Assembly: GCA_963575655.1 (NCBI GenBank)
Contig: CAUYTY010000133.1
Location: forward strand, 1 to 45,615
Direction of reading: 5' to 3'
Length of the DNA: 45,615 bases
From: Gammaproteobacteria bacterium
Lineage (GTDB): Bacteria; Pseudomonadota; Gammaproteobacteria; CAIRSR01
In this document: piece after piece, positions 1 to 7,302 of the stretch
How the letters are laid out: each line of letters starts with the position of its first letter
Position numbering within the stretch: the stretch's first letter is position 1
The notes under the pieces: model-generated
Database searches by the model: none
What the model was told of the DNA's origin: nothing
Seen by the model: only the letters and a program-made list of their open reading frames with translations
Translations under genes and position numbers: made by a program

Positions 1-4
1 CAAG

Positions 5-44
5 TAGGTGGCAACTTGGGTTAATTAACTCAAGTTGCCACCTA
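5..44. repeat. Palindromic repeat, family A ends joined head to head
   Basis: A nearly perfect 40-bp palindrome. The half-site AGGTGGCAACTTGGGTTAA (6-24) is followed by its inverse at 25-43 with one mismatch. It consists of two ends of the repeat family that recurs throughout the window (TTAACCCAAGTTGC[TC]ACCTA), abutting at TTAATTAA. This looks like two neighbouring elements joined at a TTAA site, or an element deleted down to its ends. Confidence 0.85.
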
Positions 45-59
45 TGGTTCAATTCAACC

Positions 60-127
60 GTCATTCCACTTGTATGACGGCCTCCAAGACGGTATCTGGA
101 TTCCGGCAATCCCTACCGGAATGACGG
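60..127. repeat. REP-like inverted repeat, family B
   Basis: The segment opens with CGTCATTCC and closes with GGAATGACGG, and holds the inner text TGGATTCCGGCAATCCCTACC. Related copies or half copies occur near 3092-3140, 7213-7257, 21316-21414, 25127-25150 and 42325-42425. This resembles the dispersed 'GTCATTCCGGCAGGGATTGCCGGAATCCAG' type repeats seen in many proteobacteria. It lies between the amidase gene and the window edge. Confidence 0.75.
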
Positions 128-163
128 CGGCCTAGTGGGTTATAGGCAGCAACTCGGATTACG

Positions 164-1870
164 CTAGCGCCGCACCAACTCCATAGAGCCAACCTGCATG
201 GCCTGAGCCTGCTGGGCCAATAGCGTGCCAGAGGGCGGACTGCGGAGGAAATAGGCACGAACTCCTTTCATGATCGCCTGGGCAATGGTTTGTTGATAGT
301 CTGGATCCGCTAGCTTTTCTTCCTCATCGGGGTTAGAGAGATAGGCGGTTTCTACTAACACCGAGGGAATATCCGGCGATTTGAGGACCAAAAAGCCCGC
401 CCGCTCTACCGCAGTACGACTCAGTGTCCCGATCTGCTCCATGGAGGTAAGCAGACGGCTGGCCACAGCTAGGCTGGCGTCCCGAGTGGCACTCTGAGAC
501 ATATCAAGCAAGGTTCGGGCAAGGTTGTTGTCGCGCCCCTCCAGATGGACCCCGCCCACCAGGTCCACGGAGTTTTCCTGTTCCGCCAACATGCGCGCCG
601 CCTCGGAACTAGCCCCCCGCTCAGACAGAATGTAGATAGAGGCACCGGTAACCGAGGAATCGTTGGCGGCATCGGCGTGGATGGAGACAAACAGGTCGGC
701 CTTGAAGGTATGGGCCTTTTGGATGCGCTCCCGCAGGGGTACGAAGGAATCGCTGCTCCGAGTCAGTATCGGTCGCATACCACGCTCCCGACGCAAAAGT
801 TCTGCCACACGTCGCGCAATAGCCAAGGTCACGTTTTTTTCTTCGGTCCCGCCCGGCCCGGTCGCCCCGGGGTCCTTCCCACCATGACCAGCATCTACCG
901 CCACCACAATGTCTCGGGGTTTAACTGCTGGCGATGGACTAAGCAGGGCAGAAGACCGATCGCCCCACGGCGTAGAAGCCCGTGAGCGCGAAGATGGTGG
1001 GGAGGTGGTCTGAAGCGCCGACGGTAAAGACATCAGAACCGCGTCGGAGGCATGCCGCTCGGCAAGGGGGGACGCCGAGGATGACGGAGGGGAGATTCCT
1101 GCAAACTTCCCCCGTCCCTTCAACGAACCAGAATTGCGAGAAGGCTCTTCTTCTCCGACCACGATCGGCGGCAGGACAGATGGTGAAGACACTGGATTCG
1201 CTGGCCGTGAGACCAACGCACCATGAACCACAGTAGCTACTTCGGGAGGCGTCGGACGTGCAGGAGCGACCGGTTCAGGTCTAAAACCAGTATTGGACGA
1301 GAGTTTCCCCGCCAGACGGCTCGACTGCGGCGCTACAACCGTGAGCTGCGCTGGGGGTTGGGTCGAGACTAACGGTTGAGGGTGATCGGACGATGCAACG
1401 GGTACTGGTTGGGACTCAGCCTTGGGAGGGGTCACTACCGAAGGCTGGGTCGATACCAACGCGGCGGTTGGCTTGGATTTCCCACTGGAATCACGTAGCT
1501 CCACCACCAGGGACCTCTTCTTATCATCCCCCGTAAAGTAACTGCGTGGCCAGATCGGCCGCGTTACATCTAAAACAATGCGTAACCGGCCATCTCCCTG
1601 GGCAGCAGCACGCGCTCCACGCAACAATCCGCCCTTAAGGGCCTGCATCTGGCGCGAGTTACGAAGATGCGCCCCCGGAAGATCCACCACCACTCGGTCG
1701 GGACCGTCCAAGGTAAACAGATTGATCCCAACGGGTCCATCTAGATCAATCACCAGGGCGTTGTACCCCTCCGCCTCCTGGAGGTGTAACCCAGTGATAT
1801 TGGCAGCAGCCATCCCATAACCTGGGAACAATACCAACCACAACCAGCACCACGGAGAAAACTGTTTCAT
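164..1870 (-). CDS. amiB: N-acetylmuramoyl-L-alanine amidase, AMIN plus Amidase_3 (AmiB/AmiC type)
   Basis: This is a periplasmic zinc amidase that cleaves the amide bond between MurNAc and the stem peptide to separate daughter cells. The protein has a signal peptide (MKQF...GYGMAAA), an AMIN domain (about residues 22-125), a long Pro/Ser-rich linker (about 130-310) and a C-terminal Amidase_3 domain. That domain shows VAVDAGHGGKDPGA (zinc His), a downstream Glu, SIHADA (second His) and the catalytic Glu in VETAYLSNPDEE. I chose ATG at 1870 over the in-frame GTG at 1879 because GGGAG lies 8 nt upstream of it. It follows tsaE on the same strand with a 90-bp gap, as in the usual tsaE-amiB order. 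mutL, the common next gene, is not in the window. The linker is long for the family. AmiC is an equally valid family name. Confidence 0.93.
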   Translation of the reverse strand: MKQFSPWCWLWLVLFPGYGMAAANITGLHLQEAEGYNALVIDLDGPVGINLFTLDGPDRVVVDLPGAHLRNSRQMQALKGGLLRGARAAAQGDGRLRIVLDVTRPIWPRSYFTGDDKKRSLVVELRDSSGKSKPTAALVSTQPSVVTPPKAESQPVPVASSDHPQPLVSTQPPAQLTVVAPQSSRLAGKLSSNTGFRPEPVAPARPTPPEVATVVHGALVSRPANPVSSPSVLPPIVVGEEEPSRNSGSLKGRGKFAGISPPSSSASPLAERHASDAVLMSLPSALQTTSPPSSRSRASTPWGDRSSALLSPSPAVKPRDIVVAVDAGHGGKDPGATGPGGTEEKNVTLAIARRVAELLRRERGMRPILTRSSDSFVPLRERIQKAHTFKADLFVSIHADAANDSSVTGASIYILSERGASSEAARMLAEQENSVDLVGGVHLEGRDNNLARTLLDMSQSATRDASLAVASRLLTSMEQIGTLSRTAVERAGFLVLKSPDIPSVLVETAYLSNPDEEEKLADPDYQQTIAQAIMKGVRAYFLRSPPSGTLLAQQAQAMQVGSMELVRR

Positions 1871-1960
1871 GGATACCACTCCCGACGCGTAACTCTTTCG
1901 CGCATGATGCGTTAACAGTATCTATTTTTGCAAGTAGTCTCGTGAGATAGACGCACAATC

Positions 1961-2500
1961 TCAAGTTGGTTCGAGCATCGCGAACTCGTTGCACAAACAC
2001 AACAGACCGGTGAACGCCCCCAGCACTTCGCCACCCCGTGGGCTGCATGCCGTGACCTCCACAACGCGCCCGTCACCGTGGTAGCGGATATCCACCCGCA
2101 AGTCCAACATCGGTAGTACCCCCTCCCCCCGCTCCGGCCATTCCACCAGACAGATCGCGCCAGGGGCGAAATAATCACGCACCCCAAGCAATTCCAATTC
2201 CTCCGGGTCCAGTAGACGGTAGAGATCGAAGTGATACACCGGCCCCAAGGAGAGCTCGTAGGGTTCGACCAGGGTGAAGGTAGGACTCTTGACCGTCCCT
2301 AAGTGTCCACGCGCGCGCAGAAATCCTCGGGTAAGCGTGGTCTTACCCGCTCCCAGCGTCCCTTGTAGGGCGACACCGATCCCCCCTCCCCTTTCTCCTA
2401 GCGCCCGCGCCAGATACGCCCCCAAAGCCTCCATGGCAACCTCATTTCCTACCACGACCCCGTTTAAAGTTGCGTTTGGTGTATCCATGCCTGAACTCAT
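1961..2500 (-). CDS. tsaE: tRNA threonylcarbamoyladenosine biosynthesis ATPase TsaE
   Basis: TsaE is the P-loop ATPase of the TsaBDE complex that installs t6A37 on ANN-decoding tRNAs. Visible family motifs are the Walker [25 protein letters not shown], the HFDLYRL strand and VEWPER. The reading frame stays open upstream to 2596, but that stretch overlaps rfbC antisense-free in another frame. The ATG at 2500 overlaps the rfbC stop as TAATG and gives about 179 residues, near the family's usual 150-170, so I take 2500 as the start. This overlap implies translational coupling to rfbC, an unusual partner. The amidase gene follows 90 bp downstream. The C-terminal tail after the VEWPER block is somewhat longer than average. 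Confidence 0.93.
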   Translation of the reverse strand: MSSGMDTPNATLNGVVVGNEVAMEALGAYLARALGERGGGIGVALQGTLGAGKTTLTRGFLRARGHLGTVKSPTFTLVEPYELSLGPVYHFDLYRLLDPEELELLGVRDYFAPGAICLVEWPERGEGVLPMLDLRVDIRYHGDGRVVEVTACSPRGGEVLGAFTGLLCLCNEFAMLEPT

Positions 2501-3060
2501 TAAAGATTGTGCCAGGGGATGGGATTCGCACGATAAGCGGAAAAACTCGGTAACACCTGGTCGCGTGCCGAAACGATAGGATTCTGAATCGGCCACAGAA
2601 TAGCCGCCTCGGGGTCAGCCCAGTGAATCCCTCCCTCGCCCTTTGGATTATAAAACTGATCCACCTTGTAAAGTATATCCGCAGGCTCCGCGCCCAACAC
2701 GCAGAAGCCATGCGCAAATCCCGCGGGGATCCAAAGCAAATGACCGTTAAGGTCAGTCAATTCGGTCCCAAAACTCTTACCATAGCTTGGAGAATCGGGA
2801 CGAATATCCAAAACCACATCAAAGATACGACCACAAAGGACGCCAATAAGTTTCCCTTGGGGTAGATCATACTGATAATGTAGGCCACGCAGCACTCCGG
2901 GCGCCGAACGGGAGTGATTGTCCTGTTTGAATCTTGTCGGGAGTCCAAATCGTTGGTATTCATTCTCGTTGAATCGTTCGACAAAAAAGCCACGCGCATC
3001 CCCGCGTAGCTCAAGCTCAACAAGAAGCAATCCAGGAAGTTCCAGAGGAGTAACTTTCAT
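2500..3060 (-). CDS. rfbC: dTDP-4-dehydrorhamnose 3,5-epimerase
   Basis: RfbC/RmlC is the third step of dTDP-L-rhamnose synthesis: it epimerises C3 and C5 of dTDP-4-keto-6-deoxyglucose. The 186-residue length is typical of this cupin family. Signature segments are [12 protein letters not shown] near the N-terminus, RGLHYQ with the catalytic His, and [12 protein letters not shown]. The stop codon overlaps the tsaE start (TAATG). rfbD lies 110 bp upstream on the same strand, with a family B half repeat in the gap. rfbA and rfbB are not in the window, so the pathway must be completed elsewhere. Confidence 0.95.
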   Translation of the reverse strand: MKVTPLELPGLLLVELELRGDARGFFVERFNENEYQRFGLPTRFKQDNHSRSAPGVLRGLHYQYDLPQGKLIGVLCGRIFDVVLDIRPDSPSYGKSFGTELTDLNGHLLWIPAGFAHGFCVLGAEPADILYKVDQFYNPKGEGGIHWADPEAAILWPIQNPIVSARDQVLPSFSAYRANPIPWHNL

Positions 3061-3091
3061 AGTAGGATATTCTTAGTGATGCGGAATTCAA

Positions 3092-3140
3092 TTGTCATTC
3101 CAGCAGGGATTGCCGGAATTCAAACGCCATGGATAGCTTG
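3092..3140. repeat. Half copy of REP-like family B
   Basis: TGTCATTCCAGCAGGGATTG followed by CCGGAATTCAAACGCCATGG matches one arm of the family B repeat. It sits in the 110-bp gap between rfbD and rfbC, so it is probably part of their shared transcript. Confidence 0.65.
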
Positions 3141-3170
3141 CCGATGATTAATGCCCCCGTGTCCTGGCAA

Positions 3171-4076
3171 TCAAAAATACATCATTTCCTGCAAGCAGCG
3201 ACGGAGACCTAATCTCCAATTAGGTAATTTTATCCCAAAAATCTTATGGACCTTTTCCAAGCTGAGGCGGGAATTCAGCGGTCGCCGGGCCGGCAGGGGA
3301 TATTCGGTGGTGGGAATAGCCTCAATATTGCGCACTTTGAGTTCCGCCCCCTGTTCACGAACTCTCACCAGAATTTCGGTGGCGAATTCGTGCCAGGTCG
3401 TTTCGCCCGAATTGCAGAGATGATAAACCCCGTTCGGGAAACGCGGTTGCGTTAGTGCTCGCCCGAGAATTTCCAAGGTCGCATCGGCAAGATCCGGGGC
3501 ATAGGTCGGGGCACCATGCTGATCCGAGATAATGCGGAGAGATTCACGTTCTTTTCCGAGACGGATGATCGTATTCAGAAAATTCTTGCCCTGGGTGTCG
3601 TATACCCAAGAGGTACGGAAGATTAACCAATTCCCACCCGCCCCCGCCACCGCAAGATCGCCCATGAGTTTGGTTCGGCCATAGGCATTTACGGGGGAGA
3701 CTGGTGCATCCTCGGTCCACGGGGAAATCCCTTCCCCCGAATAAACGTAATCGGTCGAATAGTGAACAAATGGCACATCATGCGCGGCGCACCACCGAGC
3801 CAAAATGCCTGGAGCCTCGCCATTGATAATTTGTACCAAAGGTTCTTCCTGTTCCGCCCGATCGACCTGCGTATAGGCAGCAGCATTGATCACTACGCTC
3901 GGCCGGAGCGAATCCAAAAGTATCGGAAGTCGTGTAGGGTTCGCCAGGTCCGCCTCTTGGCGCGAAACAGCCAGCGCACGTGCGTCCAGTTTTTGCGCCA
4001 AAGCCCTGCCGACCTGGCCCGAGGCCCCGAGGATTAGGATTGGTCGATCACTAGTGGCGGGAAATCGATGATTCAT
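3171..4076 (-). CDS. rfbD: dTDP-4-dehydrorhamnose reductase
   Basis: RfbD/RmlD carries out the last step of dTDP-L-rhamnose synthesis, the NAD(P)H reduction of dTDP-4-keto-L-rhamnose. The protein is 301 residues, normal for the family. It has the Rossmann glycine motif ILGASGQVGRAL at residues 15-26, the short-chain dehydrogenase catalytic pair in STDYVYSGEG and AYGRTKL (YxxxK), and FRTSWVY. It is the first gene of the rfbD-rfbC-tsaE-amidase run on the minus strand. Upstream lies 500 bp of repeat DNA, so any promoter is probably within 4077-4270, but I cannot assign one. Confidence 0.95.
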   Translation of the reverse strand: MNHRFPATSDRPILILGASGQVGRALAQKLDARALAVSRQEADLANPTRLPILLDSLRPSVVINAAAYTQVDRAEQEEPLVQIINGEAPGILARWCAAHDVPFVHYSTDYVYSGEGISPWTEDAPVSPVNAYGRTKLMGDLAVAGAGGNWLIFRTSWVYDTQGKNFLNTIIRLGKERESLRIISDQHGAPTYAPDLADATLEILGRALTQPRFPNGVYHLCNSGETTWHEFATEILVRVREQGAELKVRNIEAIPTTEYPLPARRPLNSRLSLEKVHKIFGIKLPNWRLGLRRCLQEMMYF

Positions 4077-4270
4077 TTATTAGAGTACCTAAATCAAAAT
4101 CTAGAAAGTGGAGGATGGGATGTCTGCTCCGGTTAATCATTGATTTTTATGCTACCGCGATTCAGGTGGGTAGCCAATAACTATTCCGAGGGACTGATCC
4201 AAACCACGAATAGCAAGTTTTCAACTCTCGATCCGACGTGTTGGCTCAGGCGTTTCGAGAGAAGATAATA

Positions 4271-4435
4271 GACATTATCGGAAACCCAAAACCTCACCCC
4301 CCGCCCCCCTCTCCTTAACAGGAGAGGGGGAGATTTTTTGCCTGTTCCGTTCAGGAGTTAAGCATAACAACGGAATAATTCTCCCCCTCTCCTGTTAAGG
4401 AGAGGGGGGCGGGGGGTGAGGTTTCCGATAATGTC
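4271..4435. repeat. Long inverted repeat with pyrimidine-rich arms
   Basis: The left arm (about 4271-4332) begins with gacattatcggaaa and continues ACCTCACCCCCCGCCCCCCT before CTCCTTAACAGGAGAGGGGG. The right arm (about 4380-4435) is its inverse and ends ggggtgaggtttccgataatgtc. The arms are about 55 bp, separated by a loop of about 47 bp. A smaller hairpin is nested within each arm (ccctctcc...ggagaggg). No coding capacity. The ACCTCACCCC motif recurs in the hairpin at 28357-28419. Confidence 0.8.
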
Positions 4436-4481
4436 TAATGGGTGCCGGGTAAAATTATGCGTGGTTACTACATTTAAGGAA

Positions 4482-4612
4482 TAACCCAAGTTGCTACCTA
4501 TGCGGTGAGAAACGAAGAAACCCCTCTCCCCCCGGGAGAGGGGTTGGGGTGAGGGCGCGAATTTGTTGATTCGTCAGCATCACGCCCTCACCCCCAGCCC
4601 CTCTCCCTTGTA
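4482..4612. repeat. Family A element, left part, interrupted by IS481
   Basis: Starts with TAACCCAAGTTGCTACCTA and GCGGTGAGAAACGA, the same left end as the complete element at 39577-39670. It runs through the hairpins cccctctccccccgggagagggg and cgccctcaccccc...ttggggtgagggcg, then stops at the IS481 edge. The likely other half resumes at 7011, after both insertion sequences. No gene is present in 4077-4612. Confidence 0.75.
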
Positions 4613-5861
4613 TAGACCGGGGACATAGGTAACGGGTGTTCGGGGACATAGGTAACGGTTTTTGAGCAGTTATTGTGGGTCGAGAAGGTTGATGGAAGCA
4701 ATCTGATGTTGGCAGAAAAAGACATCCAACAAACCGCCTTGAGTGGTGGGACCTAGGGCAACCGAATGGCCATGGAAAGCCCTACCCACCCTCCACTCCC
4801 GTCCTAGGTAGCTTAGCTCCCCCTGTCCTTGGACCTTGCGCACGATGTCATCGGGAGCATATTCAATCGGTGGCAAATCCTCTAGAAACGGTTTTGTGCT
4901 GGGTCGATACCTGCTGGAGGGAGGGCGCAACGCTAGGGATTCATGAGGGCGTTCCAGGTTATAGAGGTCGCGCCAGGCATCAAAGCATTTTTGCGCCTCG
5001 ATTTGGTCGGAAAACGTGATATGGGCCAAAAGTTCGGCTTTGAGGGTACGGTGAAAGCGTTCGTCCTTCCCCTGGGTTTGCGGATGGTAAGGGCGGCTGT
5101 GGCTGACCCGGATACCCAGCCGCATTAACCAAACTGTTAGGGGTGTATAAGGGGAACCCAACGTATCTCCCCACGGCGAACCGTTGTCCATTGTCATCCG
5201 CCAAGGTAGGCCATGACAGCGAAAGGTTTCCGTTAGGGCCTGTTGAACAGTGGCGGTCTGTTCATTGAGGCAGGCGCGTAAGCAGACGGCATAGCGTGAA
5301 TGGTCGTCCAGCACCGTTAGCGGGTGGCAACGCCCTTCACGCATCGCCACATGGCCCTTGAAATCCATTTGCCACAGATCACTGGGGGCAGGGTGCTCGA
5401 ATCGGCGCCAGGGCGCGTGTTTGGCGCTTTCCTCAGGATTCAAACGCTTGTGGCGACGAAGGATTTCGTTGATCGTACTGTGAGAGGGCAACCCCTCATG
5501 GCCTTTTTCTGTCAGCCAGGCCCGCAACTTGCGGGGTCCCCAAGCGAGATGGAGATCACGTACCGTCAACAGTGCCTCTTCTGTCGCTGCTATCGTGCGC
5601 TGAGGTGAAGTTTTCGGTCGACGTGAACGGTCCACCAAGCCCTCATTGCCCTGTTCTATGAAACGATTCAATAACTTGTATCCAGTTTTCGGACTGATAC
5701 CAAACTGGCGGCACAAGGCACGGATATTTGCACCTTCCTGGCGGGCCGATGCACAAACTCTTTTCGGGACAACATGAGTGACACCTCTTTCCAAGGCATG
5801 AACGCTCTCCGGTGGGATGGACTTTCATGCAGTTTGAAGTGTTACCCATGTCCCCGGTCTA
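4613..5861 (-). mobile_element. IS481-family insertion sequence
   Basis: The inverted ends are TAGACCGGGGACATAGGTAAC at the left (4613-4633) and, read inward from the right end at 5861, TAGACCGGGGACATGGGTAAC. A second partial GGGGACATAGGTAACGG lies at 4638-4654. The element carries one transposase gene on the minus strand. Removing the IS630 at its right edge leaves ...GGTC-TATA-CATCCC against ...TTG-TATA-GACCGG on the left, consistent with a 4-bp TATA target duplication and ends at GACCGG. Exact ends are uncertain by 2 bp. Confidence 0.85.
4670..5794 (-). CDS. IS481-family transposase, probable N-terminal frameshift
   Basis: This is a DDE transposase with an N-terminal helix-turn-helix (EGANIRALCRQFGISPKTGY). 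The rve catalytic core has Asp in LWQMDFKGH, Asp in TMDNGSPWG and Glu in GKDERFHRTLKAE. It ends with the Mu-type C-terminal region typical of IS481. This frame opens with TTG at 5794. The usual family start (MPWKEVSLM...SRKEFV) is instead encoded from ATG 5799 in another frame. The two join if one base is restored near 5745-5755, so the original gene probably lost one nucleotide there. The TTG-started protein would lack only the first residues, so activity cannot be excluded. Confidence 0.9.
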   Translation of the reverse strand: MERGVTHVVPKRVCASARQEGANIRALCRQFGISPKTGYKLLNRFIEQGNEGLVDRSRRPKTSPQRTIAATEEALLTVRDLHLAWGPRKLRAWLTEKGHEGLPSHSTINEILRRHKRLNPEESAKHAPWRRFEHPAPSDLWQMDFKGHVAMREGRCHPLTVLDDHSRYAVCLRACLNEQTATVQQALTETFRCHGLPWRMTMDNGSPWGDTLGSPYTPLTVWLMRLGIRVSHSRPYHPQTQGKDERFHRTLKAELLAHITFSDQIEAQKCFDAWRDLYNLERPHESLALRPPSSRYRPSTKPFLEDLPPIEYAPDDIVRKVQGQGELSYLGREWRVGRAFHGHSVALGPTTQGGLLDVFFCQHQIASINLLDPQ

Positions 5862-7005
5862 CTAACCTGCGCGTTGGTTAGGGGACTCCAGCTAAATAGC
5901 ATATTGGACGGATTCTTCTTTAAAAAGTTCTCTGACTTTCTCTGGCGATTTTTTTAAATCCTCTAAAAGTTGAGTAGCTTTATTTTTTAACTCCTCCACA
6001 TTACGAATAAGGTGACGCGCAATTCCTTGTGTCTTAATATTGCTCCATACTAGCTCGACAGGATTAAGGTGTGGAGAATAGGTGGGAAGAAAGAATATTT
6101 TAACCTTTCCATTTGTCGTCTCCAGATATTCCTTAACTACTTTTGCATGATGGGCAGAATACCCGTCTGTTACAATATAGATGGGGCATGAATTCTCTTG
6201 AGCCAAAATTTTTAGATATTCAACAAACGCACCACCATTGAGCGATGAGGGACCTATTTGGAAATGCATCTTTCCTTCAGAAGTTATCGCAGCGATCATA
6301 TTTATGCGATAACGTCCACCAGTGGAGGGAATTATGGGAGTTAAACCTTCTAGCCCCCAAGTTGTACCCGCGTGATAATCGGTGCGCGCCCCAGCCTCAT
6401 CAAGAAAATAGATTATAGCACCCTCATTACTTGCCAACTCTTTGATTCTAGGAAACTCTTTGTTAATCCAATTATCTACTGAAAATTGGTCCCTCTCTAT
6501 CGCACGATATACTGGCCGTTGTGGAGTTAAATTAATGCGGCGCAAAAAACGGCCCACCGCGGAACGACTCATGTAAATAGAAAATTTCCTCTCTATTAAT
6601 GTCTTTATCATTTCAGTTGTCCATAAGACTGTCGAGAATTCAAAATCCAATGGGGTAAATGCGCACAGCCAGAATACGAGTATTCCTTCTTGCTGTTCAT
6701 TGATGAAGGATTTTCTTCCAGGGACAGGTTTCGCATTTAACGTAGCTAGACCCATCTCTTTTGCCTTCTTCACCCATTCGTACACCTTCGATCGGTGCAT
6801 ACCGAAAATCTCGCCCACCTCCCTAGGAGACATTCCTTTACGTACAGCTTTTACTGCTTGAAGCCTTATATACTCAAGGGTAGAGTGATCGAGAGAACGT
6901 CCATCAGAATTTTTCATAATTTTAGCAATTTCATGTCTTATTTTTTGGTTGGACTAATAATAGATTATTTTTACTTGCTTGTCCCCTAACCAACGCGCAG
7001 GTTAG
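5862..7005 (-). mobile_element. IS630-family insertion sequence, copy 1
   Basis: Perfect 25-bp inverted ends: CTAACCTGCGCGTTGGTTAG plus GGGAC at the left (5862-5886), with its exact inverse at 6981-7005. The element is flanked by TA on both sides (5860-5861 and 7006-7007), the TA duplication expected for IS630/Tc1-mariner elements. It is 1144 bp and appears identical, over the stretches I compared, to the copy at 43269-44412. It landed in the last TA at the edge of the IS481 element. Confidence 0.95.
5892..6917 (-). CDS. IS630-family transposase, copy 1
   Basis: A 341-residue transposase. The N-terminal helix-turn-helix pair includes GMSPREVGEIFGMHRSKVYE and the second HTH lies around FSIYMSRSAVGRFLRRI. 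The DDE_3 catalytic domain has Asp in YFLDEAGARTDYH, Asp in YIVTDGYSAHHAK and Glu in NPVELVWSNIK, all present. The translation is identical to the copy at 43299-44324, which implies very recent transposition or ongoing gene conversion. Its base composition is clearly more A+T-rich than the surrounding genes, suggesting recent acquisition. Confidence 0.96.
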   Translation of the reverse strand: MKNSDGRSLDHSTLEYIRLQAVKAVRKGMSPREVGEIFGMHRSKVYEWVKKAKEMGLATLNAKPVPGRKSFINEQQEGILVFWLCAFTPLDFEFSTVLWTTEMIKTLIERKFSIYMSRSAVGRFLRRINLTPQRPVYRAIERDQFSVDNWINKEFPRIKELASNEGAIIYFLDEAGARTDYHAGTTWGLEGLTPIIPSTGGRYRINMIAAITSEGKMHFQIGPSSLNGGAFVEYLKILAQENSCPIYIVTDGYSAHHAKVVKEYLETTNGKVKIFFLPTYSPHLNPVELVWSNIKTQGIARHLIRNVEELKNKATQLLEDLKKSPEKVRELFKEESVQYAI

Positions 7006-7010
7006 TATAC

Positions 7011-7155
7011 ATCCCGTTGGGAAGGGGAGTGAAGATATTCAGCTTTAGTTGCCAATATCAATGGCTGGCGTTGTTTTCTCCCCCTCCCAGCGGGAGGGGG
7101 TTGGGGGGAGGGTAACCAAGGAATTACTCAATGTAGGTAGTAACTTGGGTTAAAA
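7011..7155. repeat. Family A element, right part (long-core version)
   Basis: Contains gtgaagatattcagc, gccaatatcaatggctggcg, the hairpin ctccccctcccagcgggagggggttggggggag and the end TGTAGGTAGTAACTTGGGTTA. The same arrangement is present complete at 19699-19922. It is the continuation of a repeat whose left side ends at 4612. Confidence 0.75.
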
Positions 7156-7257
7156 TTAAGACGATTTTCGACCAGACACTGGTCCGCTAAAGCTACCACC
7201 TAGCAAACGGTTAAGTCGTCATTCCGGCAGGGGTTGCCGAAATTCAGATACCATGGA
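7156..7257. repeat. Family C fragment followed by family B half copy
   Basis: gattttcgaccagacactgg (around 7161-7182) resembles the family C repeats at 16041-16090 and 33839-33887. It is followed by a CTACCACCTAG family A-like end (7190-7203). The segment 7213-7257, CGTCATTCCGGCAGGGGTTG and onward, is one arm of family B. Three repeat families are stacked directly upstream of the HD-GYP gene. Confidence 0.6.
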
Positions 7258-7302
7258 TGGTTTGCACGGTGATCCATGTCTCTACGATTGCGAGGAGTGA
7301 AA

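Noticed and set aside
4613-7005. A composite transposon formed by IS481 and IS630
   Set aside because: The two elements belong to different families with different ends, and one sits at the edge of the other. They do not bracket cargo.
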